Below, one piece after another: positions 44,901 to 57,500 of a stretch of DNA of 64,000 nucleotides. The stretch lies in contig NC_040028.1 in the NCBI RefSeq assembly GCF_000972845.2, positions 11,044,038 through 11,108,037 on the forward strand, written 5' to 3'. The position numbers and the translations under genes are program-made. This DNA comes from Larimichthys crocea. Its lineage: Eukaryota > Chordata > Actinopteri > Sciaenidae. Position 1 is the stretch's first letter. The number at the start of each line of letters is the position of its first letter. The notes under the pieces were generated by a model. It ran no database searches and had not been told where the DNA came from. It saw only the letters and a program-made list of their open reading frames with translations.

Positions 44901-47377
44901 ATCTAACCTGATGACAGAAATGGTAATCACAGTTGAGTTGACTGCCACCCATCACCCCCTCCTTGTGTTAATCTCCACCACAAAAACCTGTACTGTTATA
45001 CCCTCCCTCAAAGCAAATAGTCTGACAAAGCTAACCAGCCCTCCACTGCTTGGCTTTGACTCACTGTTGTCACCTCAATCTCTCTTATCCCCATTGTGTC
45101 CACCTGAGTAGTAATGTGTGTACTCACGTGTAAGTATTGCACACATGTAGGCCTAGTTTGTCTTACTTATCCAGTTCAAAGACAGAGCTGGAGGCGTGAT
45201 GACCCTGTGCATATGTGCGTGTCTTGAGGTCAGCGTGTGCGCCTGTATCGTGACATGAGGCGCACACTACGATGATGAGGATCTGCAGATTAAACTTCAG
45301 AGGAGACAGCTGGGGCCCTTGACTTGTGGCCATCTCAACCGTTCATGGAAGTTTAATGGAGTGTGATAATAATGGCGACTAATCTGAGGGGGTGATGGGA
45401 GGTCAAGAGACCCTAAATGAGTCGGGGTCAATGCATGAAGAGAACAAAGGGAGAGAGCATGTGTGTGTGCGAGACTTGAAAGACGCCACGCATGAAAAAA
45501 TAATGGCAAGCTTTTTGTGCAAACAATAGCACACCAGGAGATGAAATTGATCTGTAACTGAATCAGATCAAAGTAGCGGCCGACTTGCGAACTCCTTCAG
45601 CAGCACACACACACACATAATGGCAGACAATTAAAAAAGTTACCAAACAGAAATAGAGATATGGGAGGTGAAATATAACACAACAGAGACAGTTATAATA
45701 CAGTATCTGTCTGCTCTTTGACGGTCTTTTCCCACGGGGGCAATCCCCACTGACAGTGCTGATGTGGAAAACAAATAACTACATTGCCTGTCCTCCCTTC
45801 CTCCCTCCCTCCCTCCTCCTGTGAGCTTATTTTAACCCTCCATTAACCCCTTTCCTTCTCTCTTTCATTGTCTGTCTCTCTTCCTTCCGCTTCTTGTGTC
45901 TAAATGTTGAGAAACAGCAAAGATCTCAACACAAATTTGGGTCGCTTCATGTCTTCTTAGACTATTTTTTGCCTAATTAAGTTCACTTTTGTCCTACATA
46001 ATTAGCCAGTTAATCAAAAGAATATGAATCTTTTTCTCGCAAACTTTAAAATGTATTAATCTTTTATACACCAAAAATAATTCTGGTTGCAGCTTCTCAA
46101 GGGTGAGGATTCATTTTTTCCTCAATAACCTAGAGCTTTTTTGCCTTGCAGGCTGTAATCCTTTACATTTTACAGAGGACACAATCATCTGATCATTAAA
46201 ATGTACGAAGGCTCAGCAGGGTTCAATTTGCTGCTTGTTGTTGTTCCCCATCTCTCTCTCCCAATATTCCTGTCACTTTTCAGCTGTCTCTGTCAAAAAT
46301 GAAGCTTGAAAAAGCCCAAATAGTATCTTTGAAAAAAAAAATCTATAAATCAATAATAAATAGTGAAAATAGTCATTAGATGGGTTGCTAAAGATTTAAT
46401 TGTATTAACTGTAGAAACTAAAATCATGGCACACACTGTGCAGCCCTGAATCTATAGTCTCTGTGAACAGACCATGCTGGGAGTCGGAGTTAATCAGCCG
46501 TTGCTAAAAAGAGGAAATCCTCCCATTTCCCAGCTGCCACCTGTCACTCCACCTGACACCTGCCCCGCTGGCTATATATCTCACACTGACACACACACAC
46601 TCACAGCAGAGAAATGTCTTCCCATATGACTAGGCGCATGCGTGCATTTTAAACACATGGTGGGAAACGTAAACAAGTTAATACACATGTACACACAGGT
46701 AAATCCCACATGCATGTTTGCACATGCTATTTACCAGGCAACACCTTAATATAACGCGCCGACAAAGACATAGAACGTGAGATGAACACTACAAAGGAGC
46801 TCTGACACTGATGGTTTAGGGACTGCGGGACCACACACGAGAGACACACAAGCAACAGTAATTATACACAACCATGGAGTGAATCACTTGTTCCAAAATA
46901 AACCTTATTTTTTAATTAAAACACAGATTTTGGGTGAATTACTACACAGAGACATTTGGTCATAAAAAATATAGACAATTTAGTTCAATCGTATGCAACG
47001 TTACATAAATATTTGTATTCCCATGACTTGTAATAGGTAATAAACAGTCCATGTGTTATATCTGTCTAGTACAATTGTTTTAAATGGACAAAGGAAGGTA
47101 AACCACAGATTTTTACTTTGACCCACACATGAACTCTTTTAACTAAGAGGACAATCCCTGTTTCACCCTCTGGGCACATCTGCACAGAGCTCTACACCAA
47201 TTGCAGAGTGCATTATCACACACACACACACACATCCATCCTCTCAGACACAACCATAAGAGGCCCTAATCCTTTGTCTCACGCTTGGATTCCCTTCCAA
47301 AACACACCCTGAACTGATCCTAATGTGGACCTATAGCTCACAAACCATGTCCCCTTTCTTTTCTATAAGCACATATA

Positions 47378-47380
<3 letters not shown>

Positions 47381-47426
<46 letters not shown>
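47381..47426. repeat. (GT)n microsatellite
   Basis: Pure GT array of 46 bases. Confidence 0.97.
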
Positions 47427-47430
<4 letters not shown>

Positions 47431-47607
47431 TTTACAGCGCTTGAGTGCTTCCGTCGACTCCAGATATCAATGTAGGTTGTGTTTGTTTTGCTGTGATGTG
47501 TTTGTCCTGGAGTACTGATGTCTTCACTCCAAAAAGGAGAATGAAACCAGGGTGAGAGAGTTTACAGCAAACTGCTGTTGAATCAATGCTCACTTAAAGA
47601 GAAGTTC

Positions 47608-47802
47608 TGGGGCGGTTAAGCGGCCGCCCCGTGTGTAGAGGCTATAGTGCCTGCTGCAGCTGGCCCCGGTTCGAATCCCGCATCGGACGGCTAATTTACT
47701 GCGTGTCACTCCCCCTCTCTCTGCCCCCTGCTTCCTGTCTATCTTCAGCTGTACTATCAATAAAGGCATAAAAAGGCCCAAAAAATAATCTTAAAAAAAA
47801 AA
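47608..47802 (+). mobile_element. tRNA-derived SINE with intact B box and A tail
   Basis: The head GGGGCGGTTAAGCGGCCGCC gives an A-box-like region. GGTTCGAATCCCGCATCGG is a perfect B box (GGTTCGAATCC). The body runs CTGCTTCCTGTCTATC, CAATAAAGGCATAAAAAGGC and CAAAAAATAATCTT and ends in an A tail. AAGTTC at 47602-47607 and 47803-47808 is a short candidate target-site duplication. This is a different family from the copies at 37837 and 54271. It is not a tRNA gene, since no cloverleaf closes around the B box. Confidence 0.8.
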
Positions 47803-47808
47803 AAGTTC

Positions 47809-50800
47809 CACAATCATCATTCTATGAACATGCTTTGCTCCCAGGTTTTGCAAGAGATCTATGCAAACACATGCAGATACATGTGTGCCCTCATGCGTGT
47901 ATTGACACACCCGCATGCACGGTTTCCTCTGTCCGCTCTCACGCCACACGTGCTCAATGAATACCATAACACAGACACGAGTGCACACACCCAACACACT
48001 CATGACAAGTTTGACATACAATAGCTTAATCCCTGGATTCCTAATCCACCCAGATTCTCTCGATATGCAGACATAACCTAAATAATGTGCAGCTTACCCT
48101 GCAGATCCCCATTAAAACCGGAGTTGTTGCCACTCAGCTGGTATTATCTCCTCTCCAGCACACTGTCCAGGTCTAATGAGTGACATGGATAACACAGAGC
48201 CATTGTGCCTGAGGGATTACTAATGTAAACATGAGCTCTCTGACTCAGGACATGGTCTAGCAGCTTCGTTGACAGACTTGATTATTTCACCTGTCTATCC
48301 CAAACTCCAACTGTCTGGGTTGTTTAATAAAGTGTGTTATTATAGCAAAAAAAAATCTACATCTCCCACAAAGATCCCTATTGTGTCATAAATGGTTAAT
48401 AGCAAATCTGGGACCAGATCTTTAGCACAACTCCACGGCAGTCTATAAACACAAATGCTGACTCAGGTCACGGAGGTGTGCTACGCGCAGGCCAAATGAA
48501 ACCCAAGAAATGAGATAGAGGAGGAGGCATTACAATAAATCATCAGCTAAACATCGCTCTGAGGCAGCCGGAGCTCTTTGGATCGTTTCCTTATATGGAC
48601 CAACGGAGTGGTGATGCAGGAATACAATCGGTCTGCTGTAGGTAAAGAGTAACTGTAGTGCAACGGGAAGTTTGACTTGAATAGGACTGGAAAAAAAAGC
48701 AGGGAGGTGGACAGGAAGAATATGGGGGGATGGGGAGGGAGGAAGGAAAAGACACAGAGGAGAAGTGTGGACACAAAAAATGAACTATGAAAAGGAAAAT
48801 ATTAGGAGAAGTCAGGAGATAAGATGAAAAGAGAATGACAAAGAATGAAAGTAGATAAACACACACTGAGACTTCCTTTCTGTCTTCATGTCTCTCTGTA
48901 TGGGGGCCTCCAACAGGAAACAAGGGACAGGAGTCATGGCCAGCCTACCTCCATCAGCTCAGACAACACAAACACTAACCGACACCACCACCACCACCTC
49001 AGACAAGGAGCTGCCACTGAAATCACTCTTGTTTACATAACAAAACACACTGCTCTGCTGATTTTATTTCAACGTAAATAAATAAAACTAAGTGGAGCAG
49101 TAATTTCACACACGACGACTCACTGACTCGTGTGCTTGAGAATCGAGCCGACCTTGAAAAACAATCCTACCGAAAAGGTCAACTTTGTCGCTGTTCTGGA
49201 GTTTCCCCATCCAAAAAGCTGCAACAGCTGAGCTCAGTGATACACTGTGTACACATTTTTGAGGTTAAGTTGAAACATTGTTTGCATATAAAGGTGCTCT
49301 GCTGTTTTACTCTGGCTTTGTAAAATGAATTTCCCTTCCCCTCCCTGACCTCAGAGCATCTGAAACAAAAGCACACACAAGACTTTTTGCTTCTTCCTTT
49401 TTTCTTTTTTTTTTTTCCATTATCTGTAGGCAACACATAATTCACTGTGACCATGTATGGTGAGAAAAGTTAAAAAGGAGCACTACATCATTGGATAGTT
49501 TTGCAAATTAGTCATCTGGTTGCCATACCATTTGGTCCTACGCTGCTAGGCAAGATGCTAGCTGAGGTCAGAGATATGTTAGATGACATCAGGGTAAAGG
49601 CAGGCTGGAGATCTGCCACGTATAACTTCACACAATAGAGGAGGAACTCTGGGCTTTATTTCTCCCCGTTTCCCTCTATGCCCTTTCTTCCTCTCAGCAT
49701 GTCTTCTTGTATTTCTTCGTCTGTCTTCATGTCTATCTTTTACGTCTTTCTCACATGTGCTCTACAGTAATGAGGCTCTGCGTTCTTGTGTCCTGAAGGG
49801 AGTTTCGTAGCTTAGTCTCATCTTTCAGAAGTCCAACCTCCGTCTCTACATCCTCAAGCTACAAGTGAGAAAATGGAAACTGTCTTTTGTTTGGTTTAGG
49901 CTACATGGGAGACTATGGGAAAGGTATAAGGAAAGACTGTGAGAGGCTATAATACATCACTGTAGTCCTCTGTCTGTCTCTCAAGTAGACGATATAGTAA
50001 TACATTTTTTGCTCTTGATCCAAATGAAACCACTGTTCCATTAATCTCTCTGACCAGAATTCAATAACATTAATCCCGAGCAGCTTTTTCTCCCCTTCTC
50101 GATTTCAGCCTCTTGCACACACTGTACATCTGATGTCATAAAGCCAGGCTGTCTGCCAGGTGTGACCTCATTGACCTTTGGTTAATTTGGTGGCACTGCA
50201 AAGCTTCAACAGCTCATCTGCGGGTGCAGTGCCCTTTAGTTTAGCGGCTGTGGGAAGACTCGGACTAACAGGGCTTCCAGCTTGGCGGTATAATTGCATA
50301 GAAGGAATAAAAAGGTCAATATGAGGCCAAAACCTCTTTTGAAGCCGACAGCCCCTGACTGAGGCTAAAAAGGATTGCAGTTATGCATGACCTTAACATG
50401 TGGAAAGAGGCAGGCGGCTAGAAAAGGCCCTCAAGGGTTCAAGAAACAAGTGGCTGCATTTGCCTACAAGTGCAGAGGGGTAAACAATAAGCTAAATTAA
50501 TTTGCCTTTTAAATGCTACAAACATGAGAAGATAGTAAAGTGCAGTGGAAAGTCATTTTCTCAGTCGTGCACTAGAAGCAATGACATGATTTTAGCGTGT
50601 GTACACACACTCATCTGTGCATGACCCCTTAAATATCCAACTTTCACAAAGGGAACGGGGGTCCAGCATCCAGTAGTCGGAAATACCAGCGGGACGGAGA
50701 GCCAATGTTTGATCGCTCAGCTGATGACGGACACTTCCTCCTGCAGTCTGACTGATAACACTGTTTACACCGGTTACCTCACAGCAAACTCCTCATCCAA

Positions 50801-51362
50801 AAAGACTTTACCACACTACCAACCGTGCAAACAGGTGAAAACCGAACATGTCCTATGAGAGATTCGGTCGCAGCACCTTCGTCTGGGTTTATCCTAGTGC
50901 AATAAAGCAAAAGAGAGTTTAATAATGTGTTTTATTTACATGCCCATAGAGAACAAGCATTTCAAGGAGATTGAATTTCATGGGAAAGAAATCTGTGTGT
51001 TTTGTTTAGGCCTTGGGCGTGTTCCTTTAGTTGACTGAACAGTATATGACAACCAGAAGATCATTTTTCAGCCTACAGTCCTATGCTGCAGCAGATCATT
51101 ACTCCTGCAGCACATTACTGTAAAGGGGTGAACGTCTAGCAACACCATAAAACAATTTTTTATTGGTATAAAAGTTCTATTAAATACTACAAAGACTGCA
51201 CTGATATGGCCTCAAAGTATAAATCTTGATTACATATTTTATGAATCATTCATGATTTTTTTTTAACCTTAATTATAGTGATTACTGAAGTGGTGATCCC
51301 AGCCTTTGAAAAGCACAAAAGAACTGTCTGAACTGCATCAACCAGCTTCTACAAATGTGCAG
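47809..51362 (-). other. dip2a intron 1, segment between SINE and MITE
   Basis: Unique non-coding sequence with purine-rich stretches near 48660-48850; nothing else recognised. Confidence 0.75.
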
Positions 51363-51364
51363 TA

Positions 51365-51701
51365 CAGTCGTCCCTCGCTATATCGCGGTTCACTTTTCGC
51401 GGACTCGCAGATTTTTTTGTGTGTAATTTTGTATGTTTTTTTTTTTTTTACAGCGCGCTGTACAGTATGAACGCGCATTGTGTTCTACGTCCTAAATTGG
51501 CTAAGGGAGAACCGCACATGTGTTCTGCGTCCTGTTTAACAAGTACTGTGCAAAATGCGTGTAAAAAGGTGTATAAAAGTGTGTGGTTAGGGGTTTTACG
51601 GCCTTAAAACATGTATAATAATTCTAAAATTCACTTAGCGGATTTCATTTATTGCGGGTTATTTTTAGAACGTATCCCCCGCGATAAACGAGGGACCACT
51701 G
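51365..51701. mobile_element. Non-autonomous Tc/mariner (Tigger-like) element
   Basis: 337-base element flanked by TA on both sides. Left terminus CAGTCGTCCCTCGCTATATC; right terminus, reverse complemented, CAGTGGTCCCTCGTTTATCG, giving about 25-base imperfect inverted repeats with internal ATCGCGG on both sides. There is no transposase frame. TA target duplication and CAGT ends fit the Tc1/mariner superfamily, most like pogo/Tigger MITEs. The terminal repeats are still nearly identical, so the copy is not ancient. Confidence 0.85.
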
Positions 51702-51703
51702 TA

Positions 51704-54270
51704 CATCAACTCCAGCCTCATCCATCATTACTGAGCTCCTCACCCTACCATAGACCATAAAAATGATCTTTTTGGCCACTTATGATCACATTTTTACTTC
51801 ACGCAGAGCTTATGTCCACAGGTTGAGTGTACCTCTGGGGCCATTACGTTCATGTTACAACCATGATATACCCCAACATGGATTCTTACATTTAAACTTC
51901 CACAGAAGGAGGCTTGAGGAATCCAGAAAGGTCCAGTGCCAGACAGGAAAATAAATCTAAAAAAAGGCATCCTAACTTCTGCTTTATACTTGAATGGTAA
52001 CAAGAATGCAACACTGTCATTACAAGAGGGATCCACGCACTGACTCCTCAGCTAATCAGAAGGACCTTGCTACATATTGAAGGACAATGAGGACAAGAGT
52101 GCAGTGATTCTTCGGAGGACGGTGTTAACTTCACCAATCCCCAACTGCAGGCAAGCTGCCCAGTTCCTGGAGAGAGAGAAAGAGAGAGAGGGGGAGGAGG
52201 GAGGGAGGAAGTGTGTGACTGACTGAGGCACTTGCTGACCCGTGACTGTGCTTTGCTTTGCAGACACTAACGCAACACGCATTCCAATCAGCAATCACAG
52301 GACACGCATCATCCACTTTCACATTTGCCTGAGCAGACACATAAACACATACGCGTATAAAGTCTAGCTCACTAGCAGCATAGTTGAGGTAAGGAGGGGA
52401 AGAAGAACAGCTTCTTACAAGACAAAATGCTTATCCCAGCTAGGGATGCTTGCCTGCTCAGTCACACGTCCGAGCACTGGGATAAAGCCACTTCTGAAGC
52501 TCTTATCTGGAGACAGGAAGCACACAAATGGCATGAATGGCCGGAGAATCAGAGTGAAAGTGGAGACTTTCAGTGGTCCCCTGTGTACTAGAGGATCATT
52601 ACGCTTAGTAGTCAACAACTGCTGTGGGACTAACAGCACTGTGCAATGGGACCTTACCAAAACTTGCATAGGGTCTTAAATTTGACTTTAACTGGAGCAG
52701 TCAAGATGACAACTACACATTTATCTGATACAACATTTATTTCAGATCTGTAAATACACAGCGCCACTGTCCATCCATCCAACCATCATCTAAACCCACA
52801 TGGATTGGAACCTATCCCCACATGCATTGAGCAAAACGCTTAAATTACAAACAGGACAGGTCAGGAAATCGGTTAACCAAGTGCAAAAGTTAATCACAGC
52901 CATTAATGTTAAAAGATCGGCTGGATACAAACTCAACTCAATGCAGAATCTGTGTTTTGTCCAGCTGTGATTTGTCATTATTAAACTGACTTTAGCCCGA
53001 TGCTTGACCCGTAACAATGAGTTTCTGTCTCCCACATCAGCACCTGATTGTGACTGATTGGGTTGTTTGACTCTACTTTGTGAAAGCTTCATTTTTTTCC
53101 CCAACATTGCGATGTGCTGCCCTCATTATGTACAAAGGGAAGGGATGATGCGATCGATCAATCAATCCCCTTGCTGAGCTGAATGACTCGGGGTTTACTG
53201 GATTTTAATTCGACCAATCCATTTGATCATTAAAAATGTGGCATTTTTTGTGCGATGCAGCACTACTACTCTATTCTCACAACCATAATAGGCCTAATAA
53301 TATGTTCCATAAAATGTAAGAATGGCATTCACTATAAAATACTGCAGAAAACTCTCTTACATCTTCCAGCTCCATTTCATAACTTGAATGCATTCAAGAT
53401 AACCACAGATACTTTAATACACTACTGACACTCAGAAGGTATGATGTGAGCCTGTTGGATCGTCTCATCTGTGACCCTGTGCACTATAACACCTGCTGGC
53501 TGAGGTAATTTAACCATCCAGCACTGAGGCTTTTTACAGAGAGGTGGTTTTGTGCTTCCCAGCATTGCTTTCAGACCATCTATCTCATCTTCTTTCATTT
53601 GGGACATACTGTACCTGAGATGAAAGTGAGACATTGACAGGCGTATCTCATAACTGACATAGCCTGAAGGCTTGGTCTGTAACACATACACCTATCTATC
53701 TACTGTACATTGATACACAGTGCACAGTAATTGATCAGTCTTCCATTCTTTTGAGACACTGGTTCTGTGGGATATTACTGCTGCTTGTACAACCCCCTTT
53801 TCTGTTTAATTAGATTCTTCTTGATTCTAGATAACGATTAAAAATGGTAATTTCTCTCAGTTATTTCTAGGGTTTATGAACGAATGAATCCCATTCCAAT
53901 TCTTTCGCTAAAAGCTAGTCAAAGATAAGTCGCTGTTTGTGTTTATAGGTCAGCAGTCACAGGGTATAAATATATGAATGGCAGTACTCAACTCCTTTTT
54001 GCTCTCAATGCCATCACTTTAGAAAGCCACACTGAAGAATGCAAGCATATTCTGTATTGTCGAGCATGCAGGAGGCAAAAAAGTGTAGGGCAATACTCAC
54101 AGCAGTGAGCAATATGGATAAACCCCCCATTATGGTAACCTATAATTTGATATTATATTATATGTCAATGTGTATTTTTGACTACTTCTTCAAATGAAAT
54201 ACTATACTATATAATCAAGGCACTTCATCACATGCAACAATTTTATAAATACCCAATAATGTCATATTAT
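51704..54270 (-). other. dip2a intron 1, segment between MITE and SINE
   Basis: Unique non-coding sequence with a short GA-rich run near 52170-52205; no exon recognised. Confidence 0.75.
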
Positions 54271-54580
54271 GGGCCGCCTGCGGCTCAGGAGGTAGAGTGA
54301 GACGGTTCGATCCCCGGCTCCTCCAGTCTGCATGTCAAAGTGTCCTTGGGCAAGATACTGAACCCCAAATTGCTCCCGAAGGCCTCGCCATCGGTGTGTG
54401 AATGTGTATGAATGGTAGGCTCCTAAAACTAAGGAGCATTTCGCACCTTGCATGGCAGCTAATGCCATCAGTGTATGAATGTGTGTGAATAGGTGAATGA
54501 GATATGTGGTGTGAAAGCGCTTTGAGTGGTCGGAAAATCAGAAAGGCGGTATATTGGAGCCATATACGGTCCATTTACCA
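54271..54580 (+). mobile_element. tRNA-headed SINE, copy 2
   Basis: Same family as 37837-38149. It has the A-box-like region CGGCTCAGGAGGTAGAG and a good B box GGTTCGATCCCC, then the shared body (GTGTCCTTGGGCAAGATACT, GCCATCGGTGTGTGAATG, GCGCTTTGAGTGGTCGG) and tail (GGTCCATTTACCA). About 20 bases between A and B boxes are missing and the tail is altered (GGCGGTATATTGGAGCC). Confidence 0.8.
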
Positions 54581-57500
54581 TAAACCAATCCTAATTACTG
54601 ATTAGAAATATTGCTCCCAATGGTCTAATAAGAGGATAATGACTACATTATAAATGATATGGCAAGTTGTTTCACGCTATACATTTCAAACCTCCTGTGG
54701 CACGTTTACTATGTTTAATAGGTATTTCCTTACTCATATTCCAACCTCCATAACTCTCATCCTTGTTCTGTATGTATTTATCTCACTGAGCACCTCTTGT
54801 TATCTTCCATCTGTCCTTTACTCCCACATATCTATGCTTCATCCTTCCTCTCACTGCCTGCCATTTCTCCCTTTTTTCACCCTCTCCCTCATTTGGTGTC
54901 TCGTTTTGTTTCTCCATCCTCCAGCTCCTCAATCAATATGCTCCCCACTGAAACCTCAGGCATTATTGTCAGTGGTCAAACCCCTGAGTGAGCCTCTCCG
55001 TGAGGAATCTGACAGGCAGAGAAAAAGAAATGAACCCTGGAAAAGATAAAGTAGATTCCAGCCTAAGGTGAGCTGAGGATAGCCTCATGCTCTTTAAACA
55101 GTTTGTGACAGAGAGAGATGGGGGGGAAGAAAAGTAATTGACAGCTGACAGCTCCGGAACATGCCGTTATGTGCCCCAGAGAAACATCCTGAAGCTAAAC
55201 TCTACCTGCATTCTGACAAAACATGGTAAAGCGCCTTGGGGTGTACCTTCAGGGAAATAACTCATTTACATGTGTAGGTGAATAATCCTATAGATATCTG
55301 ATAATATGTCCTATTCAAGCAAACAAACAAACAGAATAGCAGCAACCGCCGGGGCTTGCTTGCTCACGTCTGTCAGACAGACAGACAACAGTCTGCGGTC
55401 CGTGTAGCTTCCTGAGGTATTCTGCCAGCTCTCACTGCTTCCCCATACATGGGGAAAACAACTGAATAATATGCTTGTTCTAAAAATTTCCCAAAGCCAT
55501 CCCAGGCCTTTTTCCAGGCCCGCATTCCACATACGCCCACAATTCAAAGTCAGGCTGCCTTCGGACCAGTCAGCGGCAGGGCTCTGCTCACTGTTCTTCC
55601 AGGACATGTGGAAGATAAGGCAGAGAGCGAGTCAGCTGCAGTGATATTGTTCACAGCGCTCTCGCTCGGTAACACTAGCCAGCTGATACCGTCTGCCAAC
55701 TCCACTGCGGGCTAATCGGCCCCTATTAGCTAATGCGGTGAAGTCTCTACCCTCGCTAGGGAAATTAAAGAGTTTCAAGCTCGTCCCTTGGGAATTCATT
55801 ACGTGTAGTTGCATACAAACAAACCTGAATTAAATATCTGCACATAATTCTTCGCATTAGATCCAACCTGCTTGGAGCAAGAGGTGATTGCAGTTTATTG
55901 AGTATAAGTGATAGAAAAATGTGCTTTTTCAAAGTCAGTTAAGAAACACGATTAGTATGGCTGACACCCTGAAACTGTGTGTAAACAACATGCAAATGAA
56001 CTTGGTTGGTTAAATTCAAGCCTCAGGAATTATTGGCCATTCTTGAGGATTGAGCCAAAGGTTTCTAGAACTCACCGCAGGAATGCATGAACTTCTGTAA
56101 CATATTGTTTTAAAATAAACATCTCGGAAAAACGCTATTAATGAATACCAGTCCATTACACCAGACAAAATATCCCTTATTTATGGAACCAGTGTTAGAT
56201 TGCTAAGGGTGGAGTTGAACTTGTTAGCTGATACTTCAAAAACAAGTGGAGCTGATTCCAAGACAAAAACAAACTCTTGTCCTGGCTAAGTCTTGGAATA
56301 GCATTTTTCACTGAGCAAGGCTTTTGAGTGCTCCAGACCCTCCACCACTCCTTACAGGAAAAAAAAAAAGACAGAGAACAAGAATAAATGGTCAGTTCCA
56401 GAGAGAGACAGATGGGGCGGCCAGCACAGGGTCTGCTTTTGCACTTATCCTCACACACACACACGTAAACCAGGGGCCAAACCCGCAGCCTAACTCAACA
56501 AACAGGCTGTGTCACGAGGGAAGGGGGAAGGAGTATCTATGTGTGTATTTATGTGCGCACACATACATGTGGAGCTGACGGTGAAAAAAAAAGAAACAAA
56601 ACTGAGCAGAGTCAGGGGTCTCAGATGATCGTCCAGGCAGACAGAGGCGGCAGCCAGAGGGCAATTTCTTTTGCCCTAAAGAGAAAGTGCAGATTGATGG
56701 CAGCCCTGCTGAAGCGCCCGCATTAACCCGTCGTTCGTCTTCTGTGACCTACGGGGGACACAGCACTCATCCTGGTGTAGCATCAGTAACAGTGGGTGAG
56801 AGGTCAAGGCCTTGAGGGCGACCCCGTAGATACTCTTCAAGAAGACAAAAAGCTGAGGTGATGCCTTACATGCAGATGTTAGAATGAGTCTTCATGTTTT
56901 TTTTTTATTAGCTGCAGGAGCAAATAAAAACAATAATATTGCATCAACAAAATTAGAAAAGCATACCTTTTTTTCTAACCACAAAAAGACAACAAAACTT
57001 GAAGCTCTTTAGATAAATCATAATATTCCCAGTAGTCTGACTGAGGGAATAAGGTGTGTCAGCTCTATTGTTACCATAACAAACCAGAAAGAACGTACAA
57101 AGTGAGATCAATAAGTACCTACATGCGTACACACACATATTTTACTCCAGACACCACGACTGTTTGACCTGAGTGAATACACCACCTTAGGAATCCAGTA
57201 TTCATGAATGCGTAGCTTTAATTCACAACATGATATTTACTGTGTCATGATAACTATAATCAGAGGGAAGTCAACCCCTAAAAAGATATTCTTGAAATGG
57301 TTTCCTATGATTGTTTCTAGTATTCCCCGTGTTAGTCTATGTGGCACAAAAATCGGGTACAAACAGGTTACAAACCAAACATAATGACTAAATTGCGAAT
57401 GACGTCTGACATACTCCAGCTGTTTCTGTGTAAGGGAATTTTTAAATCCAGGACTCATTATTCCTCCCACTCCTCCTTTCTCTCTTTTTTCTCATCCTCC

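Larger units (their letters stand above)
38150..47601 (-). other. dip2a intron 1, central segment
   Basis: About 9.5 kb with (CA)n at 38951-38974, TG runs near 39910 and 40850, purine-rich tracts near 40610-40680, 41860-42050 and 44280-44345, and (GT)n at 47381-47426. No coding exon or named transposon recognised. Confidence 0.75.

Noticed and set aside
47608..47802. tRNA gene, suggested by the perfect B box GGTTCGAATCC
   Set aside because: No matching acceptor stem closes around it, and the body and A tail are those of a SINE.
54654..55049. 131-codon plus-strand open frame
   Set aside because: Low-complexity pyrimidine-rich codons, no recognisable domain, no splice context.
55200..55260. 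GTAAAGCGCCTTGG, resembling SINE/LINE tails
   Set aside because: Too short and isolated to call an element.
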